Shown: positions 1-11,941, counted from the stretch's first letter. The stretch is 64,000 bases of DNA from Sorex araneus (GCF_027595985.1 NC_073313.1:80871994-80935993), one strand, 5' to 3'. Made by a program: numbers and translations. The notes: generated by a model from the sequence alone, not told the origin.

Positions 1-565
1 GAAATGCGGAAATTCTACAATTTTAGTTGAGTACTTCAATGTTCCTATCTCAATAATGAAAAAACAACTAAATTGAAAATCAACAGAAATCTAAAATTCA
101 CCAGCACTGTCAACCACATTATTTAATCAACATTTTCTAGAATGCTCCAATAGGTACCATGAAAAATACACAATCTTTTCATGGAATTTGTGGCAGAATA
201 GATCACATTATGAGCCGGAAAAAACAAAGCTCAACAAATTTAGAGTTAAAATCATGCACACTGTGTTCTCTAACCATAATGGAATGAAATTAGGAATCAG
301 TAACAGAAAGATAACAGAAAATGATCCCAACATTTGGAAACTAAACAGCATACTTCTAAATAATCCATAAGTCAGAGAAAAAGGTCCCAAGAGAAAATTT
401 TAAAAATACACTGAACTTAACAGAAAATTAAAATGCAGCATGTCCAAATGTGTATAAACTAGCAAAAGCCATGCTGAGAAGAAAATTTATAGCACTAATG
501 CATATAGTCGCAAAGAGGAAAGATCCCAAATCAGTAATCTGATATCCCACCTCAAGGACTTAGAA
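1..565 (+). mobile_element. L1 ORF2 fragment (5' part, truncated by window edge)
   Basis: The strand reads like the L1 ORF2 endonuclease-to-RT linker region: a stretch equivalent to 'QNRSHYEPEKTKLNKFRVKI' (positions 188-250), followed by a region of the form 'fSNHNGMKLGISNRKI' and 'PNIWKLNSILLNNP'. Reading frames are broken by stops and small indels, so it is a dead copy. It ends where a SINE fragment begins. Confidence 0.85.
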
Positions 566-569
566 AATA

Positions 570-877
570 ATGAAGTCCTTGGAGTGGCAGAGGTCATGTG
601 GGTTCAATCCCCCACGCCTTCCCACCCAAAAGGAAAACAAGAACCTCTAGTCAGATCTCTTAGAAAAATTTGAGAGGCAATTAAAATGGAGTTAAAATAT
701 TTTTTATTGTTTTGTTTTGGGCCCACGCCCAGCAGTGTCCAGGGCTTAGTCCTGACTCTGTGCTCAATAATCACTCTTGCTAGTGCTCAAGGGACTATAG
801 GCAGTGCCAGGGATCGAACCAGGGTTAGCCCTTTGCAAGAAAAATGCCTTAACCCCTGTGCTATTTCTCTAACCCAA
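570..877. mobile_element. Two SOR-type SINE fragments (570-645 +, 711-877 -)
   Basis: The first piece has the SINE A-tail side only ('gggttcaatcccccacgcc'). The second is an almost complete antisense copy ending 'gctatttctctaaccc' with an internal 'gggatcgaaccagggttag'. Confidence 0.75.
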
Positions 878-1094
878 GGGAGTCAATTTAAAAAAAAAAA
901 AAACACTACCAGTTGTTTCATGACTAGATAAGTGAGTATTGCATAACTTGCATGTGGAGCCTTTTTTCATCCTTTTTCCCTACCACCATAATAGTGTAAA
1001 GAAATGCCCTGGCCAGAGCACTCAAGAGCATCAACATCAGCCATGCCAAAAAGAGAGCATGGCTTAATAAAAACTTGGCTTGCTTTATTTTTTT

Positions 1095-1555
1095 TGAATA
1101 GTACTGCAAAGAATATAAAGGCACACATTTCTTTTCAGAATAGTGTTTTAAAGATAGATGTCAAGAAGTAGAATTGCTAGGTCCTATGGAAGCTCCAATC
1201 TTAGCTTTTTGAGAAGTGCCCATATTGTTTTCCAAAAAATTGAGCCAGTGGACAATCCCACTGACACTGGGTGAGGGTTCCTTTATCCTCACATCCCCTT
1301 CAACATGATTGTTTCTGTTCTTTTTGATATGTGCCAGTCTCACTGGTGTGAGTTGATAACTCATTGTTGTTTTGATTTGCATTTCCCTGATGATCAGTTA
1401 TGCAGAGCATTTTTCTCCTGTACCTACTGCCCATCTGTATGACTTTCTTAAGGGAGTTTTTGTTCATCTCTTCTTTCCATTTGTTGGGGTTGATTGCTTT
1501 GTTCTTGCTTTATATATCTTGGATAGTAACCCTTTGTTAGATGATTGTTGGGAAA
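1095..1555 (-). mobile_element. L1 3'-region fragment, antisense
   Basis: Contains the antisense L1 ORF2 C-terminal landmarks 'agaattgctaggtcctatgg', 'gtgagttgataactcattg' and 'tttgatttgcatttccctg' in the usual order, ending near 'gtaaccctttgttagatga'. Short frames on it are shadows. Confidence 0.85.
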
Positions 1556-2585
1556 ATAGTATTTATTTATTTTTATCCATTTCCCCCACTCCCTTTCGCT
1601 TCATTATTGTTGTCACTGCTCTGATAACCAAGGGATTGCATAGTTGTGATGCATACTCGGCTGCAGTGGTCACTGAGGGCTGTAGGCTGTATTCTTTTCA
1701 TTGGTGCTAGCACACATGCTCACCGGGGGTCGTGCTCTTAGTTGAGGTGCACAAGTTATGTTTCTGGTGCTCACAGGAGGTTTCACTTCCTGGCCATGGA
1801 ATCCATTCAACTTTGTGGTTGCGGTGCTTTCCAAGATTTGCATCCTTTATTGTGGAGCTTACACCTGCTTGACTGTGGTGTAGCCAGAAATTGTTTATAG
1901 TGCTGGGATCAGAGACAGCTTATGGCAAAGACATCAGAGTTGCCTGATTCCTGCTTAGTACCTGTGTGACACCTTGGATTTGAAGTTGCATGGCAAGGGT
2001 TCTAAGCCCCTACATTCTTCCTGTCGACTCAAAGTTCGACTTTCTGAGGAATTCGTTCATGTGACTGTGGAAGTTGGCAAGTCCAAATCTGCAGGGCAGG
2101 CTACCAGGCTGGGCACCTAGGGAAGAGTTAATGTCATAGATCAAATCTGAAGGCAGTCTGCTGAAGACTTCCCTTACTTCAGGGAAGGTCGGTCTTTTAC
2201 TTTTGTCCTTCAACTGGTTAGACAAGGCACATCTATATTGTAGAAAGTCATCTGTTTTATACAAAACTACTAAATTCAATATTAATCTCCTCTGAAAAAA
2301 TACCTTCTTCACAGCATCCAGATGTGTCTCACCAAATACCTACATAAAGTAGACACAGAAAATTAGCCCTACAATTAGGGCTAAAATTAGCCCTTCACCC
2401 TAAGTCTCAGATCTTCTACAAAAGTTAACTTAAAATAGAGCATGGAGCTAAATGTCAAAATAGAAGACAAAAAATAAAGGGGAGGAAATCTTTAGGACCT
2501 GGGACTAGACAATAACATCTTAGACTTGATACAAAAGCACAATATATTAAATAAACAGTAGATTGGAATGAACCAAAAATTGAAA
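1556..2585. other. No gene seen; unassigned sequence
   Basis: The part at 1556-2040 begins with a T-rich 'atttatttatttttatcc' and has SINE-like phrases ('gtgctcacaggagg', 'gtgctgggatcagagaca') in an arrangement that does not fit the SOR body, so it may be a different repeat. The antisense 100-codon frame at 2010-2312 has no recognisable domain and no supporting gene structure. Confidence 0.4.
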
Positions 2586-2589
2586 AGAG

Positions 2590-2962
2590 GGTAGGAAAGC
2601 TAGTATAGGGTAGAGTGTTTATCTTGCATGTAACTGACTCCAGTTTGAATCCTAGTTCTACATGTGGTCCCCAGAACTCTATCAGGAATGAGCCCTGAGC
2701 ACAGAGTCAGGAGTAAGCTTCAAGTACCAATACCTGTGGCCTCAAAACCCAAAAAAGAAGATGATGATAATACTGGGCCAGAGGGATGACTCAAAAGACT
2801 GGAGCGCATGATCTACATGCAGGTTGCCTCTATTTGACCCCTAGCACCACATATGCCCCTCCTCCTTGGCAGAATCATCCCAGTAGCACCTCCCAAGCAC
2901 AGAACTGGAAGCAACTCCTTAGAATTGCCAGTGTAGACCCTAAACAAGCAAACAGACAAAAG
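2590..2962 (+). mobile_element. Two diverged SOR SINEs in tandem (2590-2762, 2775-2962)
   Basis: Both show the ordered SINE landmarks: box-B-like 'agtttgaatcctagttc' or 'tatttgacccctagcac', then 'gagcacagagtcaggagtaa' or its remnant, then an A-rich tail. Divergence is high, so they are old. Confidence 0.75.
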
Positions 2963-3089
2963 AGAATGAAAAGACAAGCTACAAAGTGGGAGAAACTCCA
3001 CAAACTACACGCCCAAGAAATTATTCATACTTGAATATATAAAGAACTTTGAAAACCATAGAAGATTTTGGGGTTGTCTTTTATTTGAG

Positions 3090-3200
3090 GAGCCACACCA
3101 GGTCGTGCTTAGGGGATCCTATGTGGTGCCAGGGATCAAACCTGGATTGGCCGTATGCAAGACAATTGCCGTATGTGCTGTACTCTAACACAGGCCCCCA
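3090..3200 (-). mobile_element. SOR SINE, partial, antisense
   Basis: Antisense head and B-box ('gggatcaaacctggattggc') ending at 'ctctaacacaggcccc'. Confidence 0.7.
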
Positions 3201-3204
3201 AAAT

Positions 3205-3720
3205 GTGAGAGCTTTTTTGTTAAAAAAGCAATTCAATCAGAAAATGGGGAAAAGCTATGAAGACGCATTTCACCAAAGAGGAAACACAGATGGTAAATCT
3301 ATTAAAAGAAGTTCATCATCATTAACTCTTAGGGCAGTGGAAATTGAGACCACAACAGGCTATCACTACACATGTATTAGAACAGCTGAGATGAAAAATA
3401 GTGAGACTACAAAATGCTGCCAAGAATGTAGAGAAAATGAATCTTTCCAATATTGCTGGTGGGAATGTGAAATGCTGCAGCCACTCTGAAGAATAGTTGG
3501 CAGTTTCTTATAAAACTAAACATGCAATTACCCTGGGACCCAACAATCACACTCCTGGGGACTTATCCCAGAGAAAAGACAACTTATATCCACCCAAAAT
3601 CTTGTACATGTATGTTTATAGCAGTTGTATTTGTAATAGTCCCTAACTGAAAACAACCAAAATGTCCTTCTATAGGTGATGAGTTAAACTCTGGGACAAT
3701 AGAATAAAGTGACTGCAATG
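3205..3720 (+). mobile_element. L1 3' end fragment
   Basis: Sense ORF2 C-terminal sequence: 'caccaaagaggaaacacaga', 'caatattgctggtgggaatg' and 'cccaacaatcacactcctgg', then a shortened 3' end near 'agaataaagtgactgcaatg'. Frames are broken. Confidence 0.85.
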
Positions 3721-3861
3721 TCGATGGAGCTCAAGGATATTGCTGTCCCTAGTGGCAGAATTGTTTGCACAAAGATACCCAACCCACCCTCCCTTTCTAT
3801 TCCCCAACCCTTAACTGCAAGAATTTGAGATTTAGTTCCCAAAGATCCAAAAGGCAAATTG

Positions 3862-4036
3862 TCTGGGGCCTGAATGGTAGTACAGCGAGTAGGGCATTTG
3901 TCTTGCACAAGGCTGACTCAGGTTGGATCCCAGCATCACATATGGTCTCCCAAGCACCGCCAGGAGTAATTCCTGAGTGCAGAGGCAGGAGTAACCCCTG
4001 AATATTCGTGCGTATGGCCCCCAAACAAAAAAAGAC
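3862..4036 (+). mobile_element. SOR SINE
   Basis: Near full length. 'aggagtaattcctgagtgca' is intact, and the tail is 'cccccaaacaaaaaaag'. Confidence 0.9.
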
Positions 4037-4184
4037 AAATTAACTAAACACAGAGCCCCAGATTATTTCAATTTTGTGGCTATGTATGAGGAGTGGCAAT
4101 CTCTAAGGCAACACTTTACAATTCTCAATGACAAGACTCACACAATAACAGGACTTTCCTGTGCTGGGATTCCTGTAGGAATAG

Positions 4185-4985
4185 ACTTCTTTTTCTTTTT
4201 TTCTTTTTAAATAACTTTTATTGATTGAGGGTCTGTGGTTTACAATACTATTAATAATGGTTTCTCATTCACATAATCTCAACACCACACTCATCACCAG
4301 TTTACCCACCTCTCTCTCCCCAGGACCCCAACACTCCTCCCTCTCAATCATTCCAAATCAGTATGTTGCTTTTGGACCTTTGTTTCTACCTTGTTTTTTA
4401 ACTTTAAGTTCCACATATGAAAAAAGATCATTCTGTGTCTATTCCTTTCCTTCTGACTGGCTTCACTCAGAATACCCTCTTGTTCCATCCATGTTGTAGC
4501 AAATTTCAAGGTTTGGTTCTTTCTTAGAGCTGCATAGTATTCATGTATACACCACAACTTCTTGATCCATTCGTCCCTGGTCAAGCATTAGTTTTGTTTC
4601 CATATCTCAGTTCATGTACTAAGTATGTGAATGAACATAGGTATGCACCTGTCCTTTTGAATTTATGTTTTTGTGTTTGAGGGGATGGATGCCAAGAAGT
4701 GGTATTGCTGGATCATATGGGAGTTCTATTCCTATATTTTTAGAGATCTCCATATATCTTTCCATAAAAGCTAAAGCAGATGACATTTCCAGTGGATGAC
4801 AGTTCTTTCCTCAACAGAACCCTGCCAATGATGGCTGTTTCCAGAATTTTGATATGTGCCATTCTCACTGGCATGATGTGAGATCTCATTGTTGTTCTGA
4901 TTTTCATTTGCCTAATCATGAGTGACGATGAGAACTTTTCACATGCCTGGTCCCATCCATCTGTCTTCTTTGGGGAAGTGATGCA
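4185..4985 (-). mobile_element. L1 3' end, antisense
   Basis: Starts with the complement of the poly(A) tail (T-rich, 4190-4225) and runs through antisense 3' UTR into ORF2 ('gtattgctggatcatatggg', 'gatatgtgccattctcactg'). Confidence 0.9.
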
Positions 4986-5129
4986 CTTATTTTGAAAGAT
5001 GAGAGGTAGAGACTTACCTGAGCTGTGCTCAGATGAGGGAGCAGATGATGACTGGGAGAAGCAACAGGGTAAACAGGGTAAAAGCAACAGGGAGAAGTAA
5101 AAGAGTAGCAAGGGAGAGAGAAAAATAAA

Positions 5130-5450
5130 ATTAAGCAAGCATGCAGCTGACCCTGGTTCAATCCCTGATACACTGTATTACTCCCCTACCCTACTCCACT
5201 ACCAGGAGTCACTCCTTTTTTTTTCTTTTTGGGTCACACCCGGCGATGCACAGGGGTCACTCCTGGCTCATGCACTCAGGAATTACTCCTGGTGGTACTC
5301 GGGGGACCATATAGGATGCTGGGAATCAAGCCCAGGTTGGCCGCTTGCAAGGCAAATACACTACCTGCTGTGCTATCATCCCAGCCCAGGAGTCACTTCT
5401 GAGCATAGATCCAGGAACAGCACCTGTGCACTGGCAGGAGTGAAAAAAAA
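5130..5450 (+). mobile_element. Old SOR SINE split by a younger antisense SOR
   Basis: The host copy is interrupted at 'ccaggagtcact', and the same 12 bases recur directly after the inserted element (5217-5387). This is a clean nested insertion with target-site duplication. Confidence 0.8.
5217..5387 (-). mobile_element. SOR SINE inserted in an older SOR SINE
   Basis: Full-length antisense copy from 'tttttgggtcacacccggcg' to 'gctatcatcccagccc'. Low divergence from the consensus of this window, hence fairly young. Confidence 0.92.
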
Positions 5451-5467
5451 CATTTAAAAATGCAGCT

Positions 5468-5645
5468 AAGGGGCTGGAGTGATAGCACAGCAGGTAGGGC
5501 GTTTGCCTTGCACGCAGACAACCCGGGTTCGATTCCCAGCATCCTATACAGTCCCCTGAGCACTGCCAGGAGTAATTCCTGAGTGCATAAGCCAGCAGTA
5601 ACTTCTGTGCATTGCCAGGTATGACCCAAAAAGCGAAAAAAAATG
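5468..5645 (+). mobile_element. SOR SINE, well preserved, with TSD
   Basis: Full copy from 'gggctggagtgatagcacag' to 'gtatgacccaaaaagcg'. It is flanked by the duplication 'aaaaatgcagctaag' on both sides. Confidence 0.95.
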
Positions 5646-5694
5646 CAGCTAAGTAATTAGTTTTTAATTAGGCCAAGGAAATAATGCAGGTATT

Positions 5695-6065
5695 TTTTAA
5701 TGTATTTATTTTTAATTAGTGAGTCAACGTGAGGGTACAGTGACAGATTTACACATTTTCGTGCTTGTGTTTCCCTCATACAAAGTTCGAGAGCCCATCC
5801 CTCCACCAGTGTCCATTCTCCACCACCAATGAACCCAGTATCCCTCCCCCGCAAAACCATCTCCCCCACCCCACCCTGTCTCTGTGGCAGGGCATTCCAA
5901 TTTGTTCTCTCTCTCTCCTTTTGGGTGCTGTGGTTTGCAATAGGGGTATTGAGTGGCCATCATATTCAGTCTCTAGTCTACTTTCAGCACGCATCTCCCT
6001 TCCCGCACAGGATCTCCAATCACATTTTACTTGGTGTTCCCTTCTCTATCTGGGTTGCCTTTCCC
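5695..6065 (-). mobile_element. L1 3'-UTR insertion, antisense, 16-bp TSD
   Basis: The direct repeat 'aaataatgcaggtatt' occurs at 5679-5694 and 6066-6081, exactly bounding the element. The interior has the shrew L1 tail landmarks on the complement ('gagtcaacgtgagggtacag', 'ccatccctccaccagtgtcc'). It is severely 5' truncated. Confidence 0.9.
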
Positions 6066-6492
6066 AAATAATGCAGGTATTAAGGCACTTGCCTTGCATG
6101 GAGCCAACCTCTTTTCTAGCCCTGGCCCCACAAAAACAAAAATCATATGAAGAAAAATAAACTTTATATATATATATATCTTAGATATATATATATATCT
6201 TACAAAGTAAAAAAAATTTGCTTGCCCACTCATCACTTTCAAGAATACTAAACAGAGAGCGATGTTCCTAAGGAAAAAGCACTGTTTGACTACAGAGGCT
6301 TCCTAACTCTGACCTTTGAGCAACCATTACACTTTCTTTGTAGCATGAATGCCCATTCTGCAGGATGCTGTGTATAAAATGGGGCCATGCAGCACCATAG
6401 TCATCACTGGATGGCTCCTTCCCACCCACTGGTATCTCTTCCAACTGTCCAGTAGCACCCAGCAGTTGATGGAGCCATTTGCTGCTTTAACG
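6066..6492. other. SOR fragment, AT dinucleotide run, then unique DNA
   Basis: A SINE remnant occupies about 6066-6140. A (TA)n block at 6155-6205 contains two copies of 'atatatatatatatctta'. From 6210 to 6490 I see no gene. Confidence 0.6.
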
Positions 6493-6752
6493 TTGATACC
6501 TGTGATAGCACAGTGGGTAGGGTGTTAGCCTTGCACACGACCGACCTGGGTTCAATTCCTCCGTCCCTCTCAGAGAGCCTGGTAAGCTACCGAGAGTATC
6601 CCACCTGCATGGCAGAGCCTGGCAAGCTCCCCGTGGCGTATTCGATATGCCAAAAACAATAACAACAAGTCTCACCATGGAGACATTACTGGTGCCCGCT
6701 CAAGCAAATCTATGAATAACGGGACTACAGTGCTATAGTGCTACCTGAGCAG
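6493..6752 (+). mobile_element. Composite SOR-head SINE (second body type)
   Basis: The tRNA-like head matches SOR ('gatagcacagtgggtagggt'). After the B-box the body differs: 'agagagcctggtaagctacc', 'cacctgcatggcagagcctg', 'tctcaccatggagacattac'. The same body occurs antisense at 36208-36463 and 62908-63155. Confidence 0.85.
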
Positions 6753-6799
6753 GCTAATTAAGGATGGGAAAGAATCAAAAGTGCTGATTTCCATTCCCT

Positions 6800-6953
6800 G
6801 CTTTTTTATGTTTGCAGTACACACCCAGCCGTGCTCAGGGATCACACCCGGCGCAGTTCGGGGATCACTCCTGGTGCTGCTCGGGAGAACTCAGGTAAGC
6901 CAGGTGAGGTGCAAGGGAAGCACCCTGCCTGCTGTACTATCTCTCTGACCCCT
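6800..6953 (-). mobile_element. SOR SINE, diverged
   Basis: Antisense copy ending 'gtactatctctctgacccc'. The B-box region is disrupted. Confidence 0.75.
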
Positions 6954-7689
6954 CCATCCCTCCATTCCTTTAACCTATTTCTCCCATGAGAGACACAGAC
7001 CTGGGAAAATGCCAGAGATTTGAGAGGAGACATTTTTTTAGTCTTGGGCTTTGAGGGCCCAAAGGCTGTTTAGTTAGTTTGCTTCCCCACTGTGTCGCCC
7101 TCATATTGGGGCCCTCCCTCCCACCCGTCACGACACACAGATTCTTCCCATGGGAGGTATTTGGGGAGGTGCGGACGTTCCACATCAGTACATTTTCAGG
7201 GACAAGTCCAACCTGTTTCGCCTTTAACACAGAAGCTGGCCTTTGCTTCTCAATATTCTACAGTTCAGCCCCAGGCCCCCTCGGCTCCCCTCAACCCTTA
7301 AGTGAAACAGGTCCTTGCTGGCTGCGTTCCACAGTCAATTCCAGACTGACAATGAACACTTCTCTCTGTGCTGCCACCTGACACCAGAGCAGTTGCTCAA
7401 CCCTCCTTTGTTCCTGGGTCTGCTTTGCTTGGATTAACTTTTCTCCTTCGGTGCTCCATGAAGTCAAATTTTCTCCCCCCAGGAATCCTCAGTTGCTCTT
7501 CTGTTTTTTTGACAGCTCTTGCTTGAATTCATCAGCCTTGTCTACCCTTTCCTCCAGCCTGGGCTTTCTGTGCCCTGAGGAGTCTCTCTTCTTTCTACAT
7601 TCCGGTAGATCATTGTCTTTCTTTTTAAGGGAAAAAAATCAATCAAATGGACATTGTTTGATAACTCTATGCTTATTTCAGGTTTCAGG
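6954..7689. other. Unique sequence, no gene recognised
   Basis: Balanced base composition and no SINE. Overlapping short frames (for example 7079-7381 and 7451-7822, + strand) show no domain, no splice context and no codon bias that I can trust. Confidence 0.6.
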
Positions 7690-8470
7690 TGTGCCTCGTT
7701 ATACTTTATCGTCTATATATACAGTCATTGTCATTCTTTTGTTTGAATCGAAGGGTTTATTTTTGTGTGGTTCTGTTTATTTATTCATCTACTTTGTTCC
7801 TTTCGGCTCCATGAATCAGTGACATCATCCTGTATTTGTCTCTCCCCTGCTGACTCACTTCATTTAACAGGACCCCCTCTAGTTCCTAGCCAAGTTGCAG
7901 AAAGAATGCAAGAGTTTATCTTTTCTCAGGGCTAGTAGATTACTGTGTCTATAGATTGCATTTTTCGAGTTTTAAAGGTCTACCCAGTGGTGCTCAAGGG
8001 CTTACTCCTAGCTCTGTGCTCAAGGATCATTCCTTGCTATGGGTCAGGAGACCACATGCAGTATTAGAGATTGAACCAGGGTTGGCCACATGCAAGGCAA
8101 GTGTCTTTCCTGCTCTACTGTCTCTCCAGCTATAAATCACAATTTCTTCACACACTCATCTGTCACCAGGCTCTTGGGTATTTCCAGATCTAGACTATTG
8201 GACCAAAGAGGTAGTACATCGGGTAGTGGCTTACTTTGCATACAACCAACGAGGTCAAATCCCTGACACCACATTTAGGTTCCCCAAGTGCTGCCAGAAG
8301 TAATCCCTGAGCACAGAGTCAGGAGTAACACCTGAGCACAGAGTCAAGAGCAAGGCTTGAGCACAGTTGGGTGTGCTCAATAATAGCAAACAATAATAGC
8401 AAACAAATCTCACCTATTATAAATAGCGCTGCAATGAGCATAGTTATGGAGATATTTTTTTGAAGGTCAG
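7690..8470 (-). mobile_element. L1 3' region, antisense, interrupted by two SINEs
   Basis: L1 sequence ('ctgactcacttcatttaaca', later 'aaatagcgctgcaatgagca') is split into three parts by an antisense SOR (about 7970-8137) and a sense SOR (about 8205-8400). Confidence 0.8.
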
Positions 8471-8694
8471 ATCATTTTCTTATGGTGCCCTCACCCCACA
8501 CCCACCCTGAACATCAGGCCCCTCATTCTTGCTTGATCTCTGTCTCCTCATTCTTTAGGAGCCATCATTTATTCCCACAAGTGACAATGACTATACACCT
8601 GCAAGTTCCTCGAATCACCTTGTGTCCACTGCGAAGACAACCTAACCCCAATGCACCCAGTACAGGGGAGAGAGTTCTAAAACCAAAATAATGT

Positions 8695-9376
8695 TGGGCA
8701 AGGCCATGGATGTAGCACAGAGCCAAAGACATGCCTTGTATGAATGAGACCTAGGTTCAATGACCAGCAGTGCCAAAAATTAAAAATGGGTAGAATATAA
8801 ATCTTGCCAAGATTTAAGAAATTAGTTTTTGTCAGAAGAGTTGGAGTTGGAGTTACCTAACAAATAAGCACCAGTCCTCAGAAATGGGGTAACCAAATTT
8901 GTAAATTAAAATATCATTGACTTGAAGCTGGGAGATAAATACAGCAACTAGGATGCTTTCTTTGCATACAGCCGACCCATCAGATTTGACCCCCAGGTTT
9001 GATCCCCAATGTCCCACATGGTTCCTTAAGCACTGCCAGACATAATTCCTCAGTGCAGAGCTAGGAATAATACCTGAGCATTGCCATGTGTAGCCCAAAA
9101 GCAACAACAACCACAGAAAAATTGACTTATGAAGGGGTTACAGATTTAGGAAGAACTGCTTTTAGCAATTACTTTGTTCTGCATGAAAGTTTCATTTTAG
9201 CTTGAAAATTAAGAAAGGACAGGACAAGGGCCAAAGATATAGTACAACCAGTAGGGCACTCGCCTTGCATGCACCTAACCTGGGTTCAATCACCCACCAG
9301 CATCCCATATGGTCCCTGAAACCCTGCCAGAAGTAATTTCTTATCACAGAGTCAGGAGTAACCTCTGAGCTCCAAA
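8695..9376 (+). mobile_element. Three SOR SINEs (8695-8787, 8925-9100, 9227-9376)
   Basis: All are in sense orientation. The first is 3' truncated. The second contains a duplicated B-box-like stretch ('tttgacccccaggtttgatc'). The third reads through 'gagtcaggagtaacctctga'. Confidence 0.8.
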
Positions 9377-9464
9377 TAATGTGCCCCCTCCCCAGTGTTG
9401 TCCCAGTAAAATATAATGAGTAAGAAATGACAGGACAACCACAATTTAAGTTATGTTCTTTTAA

Positions 9465-9626
9465 ATTGGGGCATGGCACATCTGGCCATCTCAGTGGATA
9501 CTCCTGGCTTTGTGTTCAGGGATCACTCCTGGAAGTGCTCAGGAGACCTCTGCAGTGCTGAGAATTGAATCAGGGTCGGTCACATGCAAGGCAAGAGCCT
9601 TAGCCCCGGTAGTATCTCTCTGGCCC
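9465..9626 (-). mobile_element. SOR SINE
   Basis: Antisense, with 'gttcagggatcactcctgga' and 'agtatctctctggcccta'. Confidence 0.85.
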
Positions 9627-9639
9627 TATCCACAATAAT

Positions 9640-10035
9640 TTCATTTCTTTTTAATTATATTTTTTTTAGTTCAGTCACCGTGAGATACATAGTTACAAAG
9701 CTGTTCATGACCGGGTTTCAGTCAAATAACGATCCAACACCCATCCCTCCACCAGTGTGCATTTCCCACCTCCAATGACCCCAGTATCCCTCCCATCACC
9801 AAACCCATGCCCCAGCTTGCCTCTATGGTTCTATGAAAGACACTTTCCTTCTCTCCCACTCTCTCCCTTTCCCTCTCTCCCCTTCCCCCCACTTCTCTCC
9901 CTCCCTCTCTCCCTCCTTCTGGGTACTATGGTTATTGCTGTTGTCTTAGTTCCTTTGCCTACTTTTACTACGCAGTTCCTATCCAGAGTCCACAATCATT
10001 TTAATGTCCATCCCCTTCCTAACCTGACTAGTTTA
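9640..10035 (-). mobile_element. L1 3'-UTR insertion, antisense
   Basis: T-rich start and 'cagtcaccgtgagatacata', then 'catccctccaccagtgtgca', as in the other short L1 tails of this window. A C/T-rich tract lies at 9845-9920. Confidence 0.8.
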
Positions 10036-10697
10036 AACGGGGGGTAGAGGGGGGAGAGAGATCTCATAATAGCCTATCAGTGGCTAAGTATAGCGCTGGG
10101 CTGAATTGGGTGGGGTAGAGAACGGAGATCAGAAGACTGCTCAGAAGGCCAGAGAGTCAGTGTAAGCATTAAGACGCTGAACCACTGCACTATGTCCCCA
10201 GTCCCCCACTCTGTTTTTCAGCCACACAAGAGGCTAGTTTGGTGAGCCCCGGGCTGGAACAGCTGAGACTTTGTGCCCTGACTCACAGGTGTTTGCTGTG
10301 CGGACTGCTCACCTGGGTGGTATGTTGCTCTCACTTTCCTGCAATTACCAACTCGCTTTTAAGGCAACATAGGACATTTTTTCCAGCAAAGCTTGTGCTT
10401 GTATTTGCGCACCGTGAATTGTAACATTTAGAAGATGATGAGCTTGTTGACTCAATAAATATGTCTCTTTGGACCCAAACACCTCCCTGACAGAGGCCCT
10501 CTTCCTGTCCCCACCCCACATTGCTGCAGGCTTCAGAGGCCAGTAGGAAAATGCGAGCTGTTGATCTTTGGTGGACTCAAAACTTATTTACAAAGCCCAG
10601 ATTTATAGCCAGGAAGGATTTTTTCTTCCAGAAATGGACAAATCCTAGATACACTCTATGTTTACTTATGTCCTTTCCAACTGTTATTAAAGGACAT

Positions 10698-11137
10698 ATT
10701 TGGGGGGTGGTGTTGTTTGGGGGCCAACCCCTGAAATGCTCAGGACTTATTCCTGGCTCTGCACTCAGAGATCGCTCCTGACTGGGCTCTGGAAACTTTA
10801 TGGGGTTCCAGGGATCAATTGAACCTGGGTCGGCCACATGCAAAAAGCAAGAACCTTACCCACTATCCTATCTCTCCAGCCCCAAAAGAACATTTTTAAT
10901 CTCACTGAAATCTGGTGCTTCTCAACTCAAAGTCGAAACATCACATGGAGGGAAAATAGCACTTTATTATTTGGGCAGGGGGGGGGTTGTTTGTGACTCA
11001 CATCTGGTGATGCTCAGAGGCTACTTCTGACTCTGCACTCAGAAATTACTTGTGGTGGTGCTTGGGGTGCTGGGGATCAAACCCGGGTTGGCCGCATGCA
11101 AGGCAAATGCTTACCCACTGTATTATTGCTCCAGCCC
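10698..11137 (-). mobile_element. Two antisense SOR SINEs (10698-10883, 10968-11137)
   Basis: Both end in the complement of the head ('ctatctctccagcccc', 'attattgctccagccc'). Confidence 0.85.
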
Positions 11138-11691
11138 AGTAAAGGAGAGCCCTTTAGACTCTCACTTTAAGAGGGCCATACTGAAACTTGGGAAGTAGGG
11201 TAGGGTACTGCTTTACACCCCTGAGCTACTCCCCATTTCTGTTGCATCTGCTATGAAAAAAACAAGTGCGTAACATACACCCAAGGATAGAATTCAACCC
11301 AGGGTCAGAGAAATTTGAACTGTTCTAGACAGAAGTCCCAGTTTAAGTTCTGCCCTGCATAGAATTAGAGCCCCAGCTTGCAGCTGCTCACTCCCAGCTG
11401 TCTAGCCAGCTGCCACTGGGCCTAAGTTAATCCCATCTTGGGATCCCCACCACACATCCTTGGAGCTCATTCCCTGATCCGCTAGCTGAAGCTGCCCTCC
11501 TGGGATGCCAGCTCTGGTTTACACCAAAATTTTGTACTGTCACCATAAAAGGGCAATGTCCATTATCTACTTACTCCGCCCTCTCAGCTCATTTTCAAGG
11601 AAATCAAAGAAAAGGGGACTGCATCACACCCCCAGAATCAGACTTATCCCAAGATGACATAAATGGGGAGCCAGTCAATAAGGTAAATGTG
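11138..11691. other. Unique sequence, no gene recognised
   Basis: I see no repeat landmarks and no convincing exon. Confidence 0.55.
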
Positions 11692-11866
11692 GGGGCTGGA
11701 GCAATAGTACAGCAGGTAGGGCATTTGCCTTGCATGCGGCCAACCCGGGTTCGATTCCCAGCACCCCATATGGTCCCTTGAGCACTGCCAGGAGTAATTC
11801 CTGAATGCAAAGCCAGGAGTAACCCCTGTGCATCGCCGGGTGTGACCCCCCAAAAAAGAAAGGCAA
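11692..11866 (+). mobile_element. SOR SINE, young
   Basis: Close to consensus over its whole length, including 'gacccgggttcgattccc'-type B-box (here 'caacccgggttcgattccca') and 'gcatcgccgggtgtgacccc'. Confidence 0.95.
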
Positions 11867-11941
11867 AAAATGTTAAAATTAAAGAAGGTAAATGTGTTGG
11901 CAAAGACTTCCTTGAGGCTTCTTTGTAAGTTATTTTTTCTC

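Noticed and set aside
5468-5645. tRNA gene suggested by B-box 'gggttcgattccc'
   Set aside because: Recurs many times with the same body and A tail; it is the head of the SOR SINE, not a tRNA gene.
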